Shown one piece after another: positions 24,506-32,488 of a DNA stretch of 64,000 nt (the first letter of the stretch is position 1; each line of letters begins with the position of its first letter). Both the position numbers and the translations under genes were made by a program. The notes under the pieces were generated by a model that saw only the letters and a list, made by a program, of their open reading frames with translations, did no database searches and had not been told where the DNA came from. The stretch comes from UBA3478 sp965662045 (GTDB taxonomy: Bacteria > Bacteroidota > Bacteroidia > Flavobacteriales > Flavobacteriaceae): assembly GCA_965662045.1 (NCBI GenBank), contig CBFIGE010000002.1, positions 186,001-250,000 on the forward strand, given 5' to 3'.

Positions 24506-25978
24506 ATGCTTAATTTCCAAGAAAAAATCGTCGGTGAAGGAATGACCTACGACGACGTATTACTCGTACCTGCTTATTCTCATATTTTACCAAGAGACGT
24601 TAACATCAGCACGAGATTCACAAAAAATATACGGATCAATGTCCCTATTGTCTCTGCGGCAATGGATACTGTAACAGAATACGAGATGGCTATTGCAATT
24701 GCTCGTGAAGGAGGTATAGGTGTATTACATAAAAATATGTCTATTGAAGACCAGGCGTTTCAGGTGCGAAAAGTGAAAAGAGCCGAGAGTGGAATGATAT
24801 TAGACCCTGTAACACTGCCGCTAACAGCCTTGGTTAAAGATGCCAAGGAGTCTATGCGTGAGAATCGAATAGGTGGAATACCAGTTGTTGATCGTGAAGG
24901 AAAGCTTTTGGGAATAGTTACCAATAGAGATCTTCGTTTTGAAAAGAATGAAATGAGGCCTGTTGAAGAAGTTATGACCTCAGAAAATTTAATCACTGCC
25001 GCCAAAGGAACGACTTTAAGTGAGGCTGAGGAAATTCTGCAAGAAAATAAAATTGAAAAACTACCTGTTGTTGATGACGATTACCATTTGGTAGGATTAA
25101 TCACCTTTAGAGATATAACCAAACTGACACAGAAGCCCATTGCCAATAAAGATAAATATGGAAGATTATTGGTGGCAGCGGCAATAGGGGTAACAGCAGA
25201 TGCCTTAGAACGCACTAAAATGTTAGTTGAGGCTGGTGTTGATGCATTGATTATTGATACTGCTCATGGTCATTCTAAAGGTGTTGTACATACCCTTGAA
25301 GAAGTTAAATCTGAATATCCTGACTTAGAAGTAGTAGTCGGAAACATCGCTACTGCAGAGGCAGCTAAATATTTAGTTGAGGCTGGAGCTGATGCGGTTA
25401 AGGTTGGTATTGGACCTGGTTCTATATGTACAACTCGTGTTGTTGCTGGTGTAGGTGTTCCTCAGTTTTCAGCTGTTTTAGAAGTAGCCAATGCCTTAAT
25501 AGGAACAGGAGTTCCTGTTATTGCAGATGGAGGAGTTCGTTATACTGGAGACATTCCAAAAGCGATTGCAGCAGGGGCTGATACTGTGATGTTAGGTTCT
25601 TTACTGGCTGGCACTAAAGAGTCCCCTGGAGAAACAATCATATTTGAAGGAAGAAAGTTTAAATCCTACAGAGGGATGGGTTCAGTGGCTTCCATGAAAA
25701 AAGGAAGTAAGGATAGGTATTTTCAGGACGTCGAAGATGATATCAAGAAACTAGTTCCAGAAGGAATTGAAGGACGGGTTCCTTATAAAGGTGAATTATT
25801 CGAAAGCATGCATCAATTTATTGGAGGGTTAAGAGCAGGTATGGGCTACTGTGGTTCAAAAGATATAGAAACGCTTCAACAGTCTGGAAAATTTGTGAAA
25901 ATAACTTTTAGCGGGATTAAAGAAAGTCATCCACATGATGTGACGATTACCAAAGAGTCACCAAATTACAGTCGTTAA
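24506..25978 (+). CDS. guaB: IMP dehydrogenase
   Basis: NAD-dependent enzyme (EC 1.1.1.205) converting IMP to XMP, the committed step of GMP synthesis; guaA, the next enzyme, is at 49878. 490 aa. The TIM barrel is interrupted by two CBS domains (about residues 95-205). The active-site cysteine lies in GIGPGSICTTRVVAGVGVPQ (about residues 300-320), then IADGGVRYTGD and the YRGMGSVASM flap stretch follow. Its stop is immediately adjacent to the stop of the convergent thioredoxin gene, with no terminator between them. Confidence 0.97.
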   Translation: MLNFQEKIVGEGMTYDDVLLVPAYSHILPRDVNISTRFTKNIRINVPIVSAAMDTVTEYEMAIAIAREGGIGVLHKNMSIEDQAFQVRKVKRAESGMILDPVTLPLTALVKDAKESMRENRIGGIPVVDREGKLLGIVTNRDLRFEKNEMRPVEEVMTSENLITAAKGTTLSEAEEILQENKIEKLPVVDDDYHLVGLITFRDITKLTQKPIANKDKYGRLLVAAAIGVTADALERTKMLVEAGVDALIIDTAHGHSKGVVHTLEEVKSEYPDLEVVVGNIATAEAAKYLVEAGADAVKVGIGPGSICTTRVVAGVGVPQFSAVLEVANALIGTGVPVIADGGVRYTGDIPKAIAAGADTVMLGSLLAGTKESPGETIIFEGRKFKSYRGMGSVASMKKGSKDRYFQDVEDDIKKLVPEGIEGRVPYKGELFESMHQFIGGLRAGMGYCGSKDIETLQQSGKFVKITFSGIKESHPHDVTITKESPNYSR

Positions 25979-26497
25979 TCAATCAGATTTGACGTAATCT
26001 TCCCAGGACGTATTCTGGTAAATATTGTCTCCTATAAATTTAGCAATTTGCAGAAATGGATCTGCAGTCCTAAACCCTGGCAGTGGAGTAATCATATTTA
26101 ATTCTGGGTCAAGAAATACTACGGTTGGATAGCTTAATTTACCTTGAGTGAGCGCCACAGCTAATTCGTGATACCCTCTTCTTCCACTTGGGACAAATGA
26201 AAAAGTCATTCCTTTTACATTGACATCATCTTTAGATTCGGCATTAAATTTCACCATATAAAAAGTGGTGTTCATATAATTTGAAACTGCTGGATTATTG
26301 AAGGTTAATAGATCCATTTTTTTACACCACCCACACCAGTCAGTATAGATATCAATAAAAATTTTTTTGGGATTTTCAGACTTTTTAGCCAGCTCTTCTG
26401 CTTCTTCAATACTTATCCATTGGATTTTCTCCTGAGCAATGCTCGTCACATTCCATGAGCATAAGAGGAAAAGGATTACCAGAGAAACTTTAGGCAT
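25979..26497 (-). CDS. Exported thioredoxin-like protein
   Basis: 172 aa with a Sec signal peptide (cleavage near IAQ22). The thioredoxin-like (DUF255/thioredoxin_7) fold carries the redox motif DWCGWCKKMD near residue 51, and a cis-proline site in LSYPTVVFLD near residue 122. It probably acts in the periplasm as a disulfide reductase or isomerase. It follows lysA after 36 bases on the same strand and may be co-transcribed; no functional link is apparent. Confidence 0.85.
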   Translation of the reverse strand: MPKVSLVILFLLCSWNVTSIAQEKIQWISIEEAEELAKKSENPKKIFIDIYTDWCGWCKKMDLLTFNNPAVSNYMNTTFYMVKFNAESKDDVNVKGMTFSFVPSGRRGYHELAVALTQGKLSYPTVVFLDPELNMITPLPGFRTADPFLQIAKFIGDNIYQNTSWEDYVKSD

Positions 26498-26533
26498 AAC
26501 TCACGCTTTTCTCAAATTTAGACTTTAAATAAT

Positions 26534-27739
26534 TTAAAAACTAATTTCTTTTTGAAGACGAATGAGATCTTCAAAAGATTCGCGTTCTCTGATTAAGTGC
26601 GACTTTCCTTGGTACCATAGAATTTCTGCAGGTCTAAATCTTGAGTTGTAATTACTAGCCATCGAAAAGCAATAGGCCCCCGCGTTGTGGAAGACTAATA
26701 TATCTCCTTCTGTAATTTCAGAAATTCTTCTATTACTTCCAAAGGTGTCTGTTTCACAAATGTATCCAACAACGGAATAATAGCGTTCCTTGCCTTTTGG
26801 GTTTGAAAGGTTTTCTATATGATGATGAGAGCCATAGAGCATTGGTCTAATCAAATGATTAAAACCCGAGTCGACACTGGCAAATACCGTTGAAGTTGTC
26901 TGTTTTACCACGTTTACCTTGGTTAAAAAGTATCCTGCTTTACTAACCAAAAACTTTCCTGGTTCGAAGGCGAGTGTAAGTTTACGTCCGTAATCGCTTA
27001 TAAACTGATTGAATCGTTCGCTCAGTTTTTGTCCTAATTCTTCGATGTCTGTTTCAATATCTCCTTGGGAGTAACTTACCTTAAAGCCACTACCAAAATC
27101 TAAAAACTCCAATTGTTTAAAGTTTTTGGCTGTGTCAAATAATATTTCAGTTGCGTAGAGAAAAACGTCTATGTCTAAAATGTCACTTCCTGTGTGCATG
27201 TGGATTCCGTTAATATTCATGTTCGTCAATTCAACAATTCTCAATACATGTGGAATTTGGTGAATACTAATGCCAAATTTAGAATCTATGTGTCCTACGG
27301 AAATTTTAGAGTTTCCTCCTGCCATTACATGAGGATTAATACGAACGCAAACCGGAATATTGGGATACTTTTGTCCGAATTGTTCTAAAATAGAAAGATT
27401 ATCAATATTGATTTGAACTCCTAATTTGACTGCTTCTTCGAGTTCTTCTATGGAAACGCCATTAGGCGTAAAAATGATTTTTTTTGGATCGACTCCAGCT
27501 CTTAGTCCGAGCTGAACCTCTTGTATTGAAACCGTATCTAGTCCAGCTCCCAGATGATTGAACAATTTTAAAATAGACAGATTAGAATTTGCTTTTACCG
27601 CATAGTGTAAGCGTAATTCTTCCACGCCAACAAAAGCATTACACAAGCGTTTGTATTGCTCACCAATTAGGTCTGCATCATAGACGTAGGAAGGGGCACC
27701 ATAGCTCTCACTAATATGAAGTAAATCAGACTGCTTCAT
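26534..27739 (-). CDS. lysA: Diaminopimelate decarboxylase
   Basis: PLP enzyme (EC 4.1.1.20) making L-lysine from meso-diaminopimelate. 401 aa. The PLP lysine is in LHYAVKANSNLS (about residue 49), with GIHMHTGSDI (near 180), LDFGSGFKVSY (near 209), EPGKFLV (near 258) and a CETDTFG stretch corresponding to the subunit-shared CExxD motif. dapD of the succinylase branch is at 40936-41751, so the window holds two steps of the same pathway. A TAGTTTTG box at 27758-27765 (minus) ends 18 bases before the start codon. Confidence 0.92.
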   Translation of the reverse strand: MKQSDLLHISESYGAPSYVYDADLIGEQYKRLCNAFVGVEELRLHYAVKANSNLSILKLFNHLGAGLDTVSIQEVQLGLRAGVDPKKIIFTPNGVSIEELEEAVKLGVQINIDNLSILEQFGQKYPNIPVCVRINPHVMAGGNSKISVGHIDSKFGISIHQIPHVLRIVELTNMNINGIHMHTGSDILDIDVFLYATEILFDTAKNFKQLEFLDFGSGFKVSYSQGDIETDIEELGQKLSERFNQFISDYGRKLTLAFEPGKFLVSKAGYFLTKVNVVKQTTSTVFASVDSGFNHLIRPMLYGSHHHIENLSNPKGKERYYSVVGYICETDTFGSNRRISEITEGDILVFHNAGAYCFSMASNYNSRFRPAEILWYQGKSHLIRERESFEDLIRLQKEISF

Positions 27740-27757
27740 TTTTTAATTTTTGAAAAT

Positions 27758-27765
27758 CAAAACTA
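27758..27765 (-). promoter_or_regulatory. Putative -7 box for lysA
   Basis: Minus-strand TAGTTTTG (27765 to 27758) matches TAnnTTTG, 18 bases before the lysA start. No -33 TTG is seen. Confidence 0.3.
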
Positions 27766-27805
27766 ATAAAGTTATTATTTTATTGTACGAATTGTGGTTA
27801 ATTTA

Positions 27806-27836
27806 AGACATCAGAGGCTTAAAATGTTTGATGTCT
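27806..27836. repeat. Inverted repeat in the lysA-sucC gap
   Basis: AGACATCA (27806-27813) and TGATGTCT (27829-27836) form a perfect 8-bp inverted repeat with a 15-base spacer. It lies upstream of both divergent genes and 33 bases before the sucC -33 element. It could be an operator or an RNA hairpin; no T-run follows. Confidence 0.35.
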
Positions 27837-27868
27837 AACAGTATTTGCGAAATGTTCGATAGAATTCG

Positions 27869-27898
27869 TTTGTAATAAACTCCGGTTTTCTATTTTTG
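27869..27898 (+). promoter_or_regulatory. Putative sucC promoter
   Basis: TTTG at 27869-27872 and TATTTTTG at 27891-27898 are separated by 18 bases. The box ends 18 bases before the ATG. Confidence 0.55.
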
Positions 27899-27916
27899 TG
27901 CAAAATTTAGATTATT

Positions 27917-29110
27917 ATGAATCTTCACGAATATCAAGGAAAAGAGATTTTAGCAAGTTTCGGTGTTGGCGTACAACGCGGTAAATTAGCGACTAGCTCA
28001 CAAGAGGCGGTCGAAGCTGCAAAGCAACTAACAGAGGAGACTGGGACAGGCTGGCATGTGATCAAAGCTCAGGTTCATGCTGGTGGTAGAGGTAAAGGAG
28101 GTGGAGTAAAACTCGCCAAAAATTTGAAGGAAGTAGAGTCAATTTCAGATCAAATCATTGGTATGAATTTAATTACACCACAAACAAGTGCAGAAGGTAA
28201 GACCGTTCACCAAGTTATTGTTGCTGAGGATGTCTACTATCCTGGAGTTTCAGAACCAAGTGAATTTTATGTATCTGTCTTGCTCAACCGTGCATCAGGT
28301 AAAAATATGATTATGTATTCCACAGAAGGAGGAATGGATATTGAAGAGGTAGCAGAGAAAACTCCTCATTTGATATTTACTGAAGAAGTTGATCCTTCTA
28401 TTGGACTCACAGCTTTTCAGGCGAGAAACGTTGCTTTTAATTTGGGATTGAGCGGAACGGCATATAAAGGAATGGTTAAGTTCATTAGTAACCTTTATAA
28501 GGCTTATGTGGAAAGTGATTCAAGTCTTTTTGAAATTAACCCTGTACTCAAAACTTCAGATGACAAGATAATTGCGGTTGACGCCAAGGTTACTATTGAT
28601 GATAATGCCTTATATCGAAGACCAAATTATGCTTTAATGCGAGATGAACGAGAAGAGAACCCAATTGAAGTAGAAGCTAAAGCATTGGGATTAAACTATG
28701 TGGATCTTAATGGCAATGTAGGTTGTATGGTAAATGGAGCTGGTCTGGCTATGGCTACAATGGATTTGATTAAAATGGCTGGAGGCGAACCTGCTAACTT
28801 TTTAGATGTAGGGGGTACTGCCGATGCAAAAAGGGTCGAAGAGGCGTTCAGAATTATTTTAAGAGATGAAAATGTAAAGGCCATATTGGTAAATATTTTT
28901 GGCGGAATTGTTCGTTGTGATCGCGTAGCTAATGGAATTGTAGAAGCCTATAAAAATATGGCTGATCAAATAAACGTTCCGATTATAGTACGACTTCAAG
29001 GAACAAACGCTGAAATTGCAAAAGAAATTATAGATAATTCAGGGCTAGAAGTTCATTCTGCTGTTCAGTTTAAAGAGGCCGCAGATAAAGTTAAGGAAGT
29101 CTTGGCTTAA
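27917..29110 (+). CDS. sucC: Succinyl-CoA synthetase beta subunit
   Basis: Nucleotide-binding ATP-grasp subunit of succinyl-CoA synthetase (TCA cycle, EC 6.2.1.5). 397 aa, the normal length. MNLHEYQGKEILASFGV at the N-terminus, the HAGGRGKGGGVKLA phosphate/nucleotide loop near residue 52, LFEINP near residue 210 and FVNIFGGIVRCD-like VNIFGGIVRCDRVANG near residue 325 are all diagnostic. sucD (alpha) is not adjacent, which is common in Bacteroidota. The gene has a clear promoter and its own terminator, so it is a single-gene transcript. Confidence 0.96.
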   Translation: MNLHEYQGKEILASFGVGVQRGKLATSSQEAVEAAKQLTEETGTGWHVIKAQVHAGGRGKGGGVKLAKNLKEVESISDQIIGMNLITPQTSAEGKTVHQVIVAEDVYYPGVSEPSEFYVSVLLNRASGKNMIMYSTEGGMDIEEVAEKTPHLIFTEEVDPSIGLTAFQARNVAFNLGLSGTAYKGMVKFISNLYKAYVESDSSLFEINPVLKTSDDKIIAVDAKVTIDDNALYRRPNYALMRDEREENPIEVEAKALGLNYVDLNGNVGCMVNGAGLAMATMDLIKMAGGEPANFLDVGGTADAKRVEEAFRIILRDENVKAILVNIFGGIVRCDRVANGIVEAYKNMADQINVPIIVRLQGTNAEIAKEIIDNSGLEVHSAVQFKEAADKVKEVLA

Positions 29111-29135
29111 GAAGTAGTTTAAAATTATTTTAAAC

Positions 29136-29163
29136 AGACGCCTCATGTGGGCGTCTTTTTTTT
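29136..29163 (+). terminator. Rho-independent terminator after sucC
   Basis: AGACGCC (29136-29142) pairs perfectly with GGCGTCT (29150-29156), followed by a T-run to 29163. A separate AT-rich inverted repeat, GTTTAAAA/TTTTAAAC (29117-29135), lies just upstream. Confidence 0.85.
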
Positions 29164-29175
29164 GACAAAAAGTCA
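29163..29175 (+). promoter_or_regulatory. Putative heat-shock operator, hsp20 distal copy
   Basis: TGACAAAAAGTCA, an inverted repeat of TGAC/GTCA with a five-base spacer. It starts at the end of the sucC terminator T-run and is 92 bases before the hsp20 ATG. It matches the proximal copy at 11 of 13 positions, with 32 bases (about three helical turns) between centres. Confidence 0.38.
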
Positions 29176-29194
29176 GTTTTTTTGAGTAATCATA

Positions 29195-29207
29195 TGTCAA
29201 AACGTCA
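29195..29207 (+). promoter_or_regulatory. Putative heat-shock operator, hsp20 proximal copy
   Basis: TGTCAAAACGTCA. Its reverse complement TGACGTTTTGACA matches the grpE element (TGACAATTTGACA) at 11 of 13 positions. It ends 60 bases before the ATG. An ATTTG sits 22 bases downstream, as at grpE (23 bases). Confidence 0.4.
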
Positions 29208-29266
29208 CTTATTTTAATTTGGAATAGGATTTGTTCTTTGATAGTCAAATCAAAAAAACAAATAGT

Positions 29267-29683
29267 ATGACATTGACAAGATCAAGATTTTACCCATCCT
29301 TATTAGATGATTTATTTACGAGCTTTCCTACTAAATCATTTCAACCAAATTATCAATCGCCTGCAATCAATATTAAAGAAGTTGATAACGGATATGAAAT
29401 GGAACTCAGTGCACCGGGCTTTACCAAGAAAGACTTTGAAGTTACCATAGATGAAAATACATTAACAGTAAAGGCGAAGAAAGAAAGTAATTCGAAATCT
29501 GAAACAGATCAGTTTAAAAGAAGAGAATTTATAATTGAGGGATTTGAACGTTTTTTTGAATTACCTGAACACATAAATCATGAAAAAATTGAAGTTGCTT
29601 ATAACAGTGGACTTCTCCAATTGAAATTACCTTTAAGAAAGGAACCAAAATCAAAACTTAAACGAACGCTGTCTATTAGTTAA
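29267..29683 (+). CDS. Small heat shock protein Hsp20
   Basis: ATP-independent holdase chaperone with an alpha-crystallin domain. 138 aa from the ATG at 29267; the frame extends 12 codons upstream to a TTG but MTLTRSRFYPSLLDDLF is the usual N-terminus. The core runs from about residue 35 to 130, with YEMELSAPGFTKKDFEV, LTVKAKKE, RREFIIEGFERFFELPE and the ending YNSGLLQLKLPLRKE, which holds the G-x-L dimer motif. Upstream are two copies of a 13-bp element shared with grpE; downstream is a strong terminator. Expression is probably stress-induced, by inference. Confidence 0.93.
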   Translation: MTLTRSRFYPSLLDDLFTSFPTKSFQPNYQSPAINIKEVDNGYEMELSAPGFTKKDFEVTIDENTLTVKAKKESNSKSETDQFKRREFIIEGFERFFELPEHINHEKIEVAYNSGLLQLKLPLRKEPKSKLKRTLSIS

Positions 29684-29690
29684 TTATGTT

Positions 29691-29720
29691 AAAGAGGAGT
29701 ATTTGCTCCTCTTTTTTTTT
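29691..29720 (+). terminator. Rho-independent terminator after hsp20
   Basis: AAAGAGGAG (29691-29699) pairs perfectly with CTCCTCTTT (29706-29714) around a six-base loop; the T-run continues to 29720. Confidence 0.88.
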
Positions 29721-29743
29721 AATTTTGAATTAAAACACAAAAA

Positions 29744-30364
29744 ATGAAAAAGATTTTAATAATTGGATTAGTACTTTTTATGATGTCCTGTTCTAAGGAT
29801 TCTTCACCTTCTTTTACTCCGGCAGAATTTGATCCTACATTAGAGGTTTTTACCGATCCATTTTACGATCAAGTAGGGCCTGATGCCCATCCTCGAGATT
29901 ACTGGGACCTTTACAAAAAAGATTCACGACGTGAAGGAATAGAGGGCTATGGAGAAGGCTGGACAACAAGTATTGAGTGGAGTACTGACAACTCAGTAGA
30001 ACTTTCACCCGACTATGCAGGATATGCCGTTCCTTGTGCTTTTGGAACACGCACTCCTCCAAGTGTTTATGTTCGGATATCAAAGGATGCTTGGGATAAT
30101 TATTCCAAAGTTAGACGACTGATTTTAATGTATCATGAATTTGGTCATGCGTATAATTTTTATGATCATTCTGAGGATGTGCCAAACGGACAATACCCTA
30201 TAATGTATCCTTCACTAGGGGTTCATTTAGAAACCACGTTAAAGGACTTTGTAGAAATTAAAAGTCAATTTTTCAAAGGTTCTTTTGAAGGAGCTCAATA
30301 CTTGATATGCGGAGCTGCGAATCCCGGATTTGTTAGGGCAAAACACACGCAATGTCGTCACTAA
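29744..30364 (+). CDS. Putative zinc metalloprotease lipoprotein
   Basis: 206-aa protein with a lipobox signal peptide (LFMMSCSKD; Cys16), so it is probably lipid-anchored. The HExxH motif is in LILMYHEFGHAYNFYDHSED (about residues 126-145). The third zinc ligand could be the Asp or the His of YDH, one residue later than in classic metzincins. A possible Met-turn follows (PIMYPS). Small lipoproteins with a HExxH motif followed by DH or EH are common in flavobacteria from memory. There is no inhibitory propeptide. Substrate unknown. It is convergent with uvrB, 34 bases apart. Confidence 0.72.
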   Translation: MKKILIIGLVLFMMSCSKDSSPSFTPAEFDPTLEVFTDPFYDQVGPDAHPRDYWDLYKKDSRREGIEGYGEGWTTSIEWSTDNSVELSPDYAGYAVPCAFGTRTPPSVYVRISKDAWDNYSKVRRLILMYHEFGHAYNFYDHSEDVPNGQYPIMYPSLGVHLETTLKDFVEIKSQFFKGSFEGAQYLICGAANPGFVRAKHTQCRH

Positions 30365-30398
30365 GACGTTTGTTATTGTGAGCAATTTTTTTCTGAGT

Positions 30399-32393
30399 TT
30401 AGCTCTTTTTTTGAACCTCTAGTTCTTTGATTTGATCACGAAGTTTGGCGGCTTGCATGAAATCTAAATCTTGGGCAGCTTTTTGCATTTGTTTTCTTTT
30501 TTTCTTGATCATTTCTTCAATTTCATGAGGTAGTAGATAGGCCAAATCTTCTTCCTTTTCTGGGACGCTCAATTCATTTTCTGATTTCGTACCATTGAGT
30601 AAGCTATCTAAGGCTGTTTCTATTTTCTTGTGTAAAGCAGTTGGAACCACATTGTTTATCTGATTGTATTCCATTTGTTTTTCCCTTCGATAAGAGGTTT
30701 GATCGATAGTACTTTGCATGCTGTTTGTAATGTTATCGGCATACATAATGGCTTTGCCATTAACATTTCTCGCGGCACGACCCACAGTTTGTGTCAAACT
30801 TCTATTACTTCTTAAAAAACCTTCCTTATCAGCATCTACAATGGCTACTAGACTTACCTCAGGGAGATCCAAACCTTCTCGAAGCAGATTAACTCCAATA
30901 AGCACATCGAAAAGCCCTTTTCTTAAATCTTGCATGATTTCGACTCGTTCTAAGGTATCTACATCACTGTGGATGTAACGACAGCGTACGCCAATTCTTG
31001 CGAGGTATTTGGTCAATTCTTCGGCCATTCGTTTCGTTAGAGTTGTCACCAAAACACGTTCATCTAATTCTTCTCTTTTTCTAATTTCCTCGACTAGGTC
31101 GTCAATTTGATTTTTGGTAGGTCTTACTTCAATAACAGGGTCTAGAAGTCCTGTCGGACGGATAATTTGCTCTACAAAAATTCCTTCACAAAGTCTAAGT
31201 TCGTAGTCTGCAGGAGTTGCACTGACATAAATGACTTGATTTTGTAAATTTTCAAATTCTTCAAATTTTAAGGGTCTATTATCCATAGCGGCGGGTAATC
31301 GAAAACCATAGGTGACTAGATTTTCTTTTCGTGATCTATCGCCTCCATACATAGCGTGAACTTGAGGTATGGTTACATGACTTTCATCTACTATCATTAA
31401 ATAATCATCTGGAAAATAATCCAATAGACAGAAGGGCCTTGTTCCTGGAGCCCTGCCATCGAGATACCTTGAATAATTTTCAATACCAGAACAGTAGCCT
31501 AGTTCTCGCATCATTTCTAGGTCAAACGTAGTGCGCTCTTCTAATCGTTTGGCTTCAAGGGGTTTGACGATATCTTTAAAATAATCAACCTGTTTGACCA
31601 AGTCATCCTGAATCTGCACGATGGCATTTTGAAGCACATCAGGCGAGGTGACAAACATATTTGCAGGATAAATATGTAATTGATCATAATCTTCTAAGAT
31701 TGTGTTAGAATTGGGGTCGAAGGCTTCTATTTCTTCAATTTCATCTCCAAAAAAATGAATTCTAAAGGCGTAATCAGCATAGCCAGGAAATACATCTACA
31801 ACATCACCTTTGATTCTGAAATTACCGTTTTTAAACTCAGCCGTGGTTCTCGAGTACAGGCCTTGCACTAATAAATGCAAGAATTTAGTTCTCGAGAGTA
31901 CCATATCTTTTCGAATTCGAATTACATTTTTTTGAAACTCTATGGGGTTTCCAATACCATATAGACATGAAACTGAAGCTACTACAATTACATCGCGTCG
32001 TCCGGATAGGAGCGAAGAGGTAGTGCTCAATCTGAGTTTTTCAATATCCTCATTGATTGACAAATCCTTTTCGATATATGTACCGCTAGTCGGAATATAT
32101 GCCTCAGGTTGATAATAATCGTAGTAGGAAACAAAATATTCAATTGCATTCTCAGGAAAGAATTGTTTGAATTCTGAGTACAGTTGAGCTGCCAATGTTT
32201 TATTATGGGCAAGTACTAGTGTTGGTCGCTGTACTTTTTCAATGACATTGGCCACAGTAAAGGTCTTTCCAGAACCGGTTACACCTAAAAGAGTTTGAAA
32301 GGCCTCGCCTTCTTTCACTCCTTTAGAAAGTGCTTCAATTGCTTTAGGTTGATCTCCAGTGGGAGCGTAATCAGAAATTAAATTAAATTTCAT
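30399..32393 (-). CDS. uvrB: Excinuclease ABC subunit B
   Basis: Damage-verifying DNA helicase-like subunit of UvrABC nucleotide excision repair. 664 aa. Walker A GVTGSGKTFTVANV near residue 39; the YYDYYQPEAYIPTSGTYIEK beta-hairpin that inserts into DNA near residue 92; helicase motifs DESHVTIPQ, QTVGRAARN and GLDLPEVSLVAI; and the C-terminal UVR motif (about residues 625-660, LKRKRKQMQKAAQDLDF-like KKKRKQMQKAAQDLDFMQAA). A promoter with -33 and -7 elements lies so close to the ATG that the mRNA would be nearly leaderless. No LexA box is recognisable. Confidence 0.97.
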   Translation of the reverse strand: MKFNLISDYAPTGDQPKAIEALSKGVKEGEAFQTLLGVTGSGKTFTVANVIEKVQRPTLVLAHNKTLAAQLYSEFKQFFPENAIEYFVSYYDYYQPEAYIPTSGTYIEKDLSINEDIEKLRLSTTSSLLSGRRDVIVVASVSCLYGIGNPIEFQKNVIRIRKDMVLSRTKFLHLLVQGLYSRTTAEFKNGNFRIKGDVVDVFPGYADYAFRIHFFGDEIEEIEAFDPNSNTILEDYDQLHIYPANMFVTSPDVLQNAIVQIQDDLVKQVDYFKDIVKPLEAKRLEERTTFDLEMMRELGYCSGIENYSRYLDGRAPGTRPFCLLDYFPDDYLMIVDESHVTIPQVHAMYGGDRSRKENLVTYGFRLPAAMDNRPLKFEEFENLQNQVIYVSATPADYELRLCEGIFVEQIIRPTGLLDPVIEVRPTKNQIDDLVEEIRKREELDERVLVTTLTKRMAEELTKYLARIGVRCRYIHSDVDTLERVEIMQDLRKGLFDVLIGVNLLREGLDLPEVSLVAIVDADKEGFLRSNRSLTQTVGRAARNVNGKAIMYADNITNSMQSTIDQTSYRREKQMEYNQINNVVPTALHKKIETALDSLLNGTKSENELSVPEKEEDLAYLLPHEIEEMIKKKRKQMQKAAQDLDFMQAAKLRDQIKELEVQKKS

Positions 32394-32397
32394 GATT

Positions 32398-32430
32398 CAA
32401 AGTTAGTGGTTCTAAGGGGGATACACCAAA
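32398..32430 (-). promoter_or_regulatory. Putative uvrB promoter placed for a leaderless mRNA
   Basis: On the minus strand, TTTG (32430 to 32427), 21 bases, TAACTTTG (32405 to 32398): an exact TAnnTTTG match at ideal spacing. The box ends four bases before the ATG at 32393, so transcription should start at or within a base or two of the start codon. Confidence 0.5.
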
Positions 32431-32488
32431 GTACATTCGACTACTTCCTTGTTTTTTAAATGCGTTTAAAGTTTTATACCTTGTTCAC

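Noticed and set aside
30365..30420. Terminator between the metalloprotease and uvrB
   Set aside because: There are T-runs and GAGC/GCTC words but only a four-base stem could form; too weak to call.
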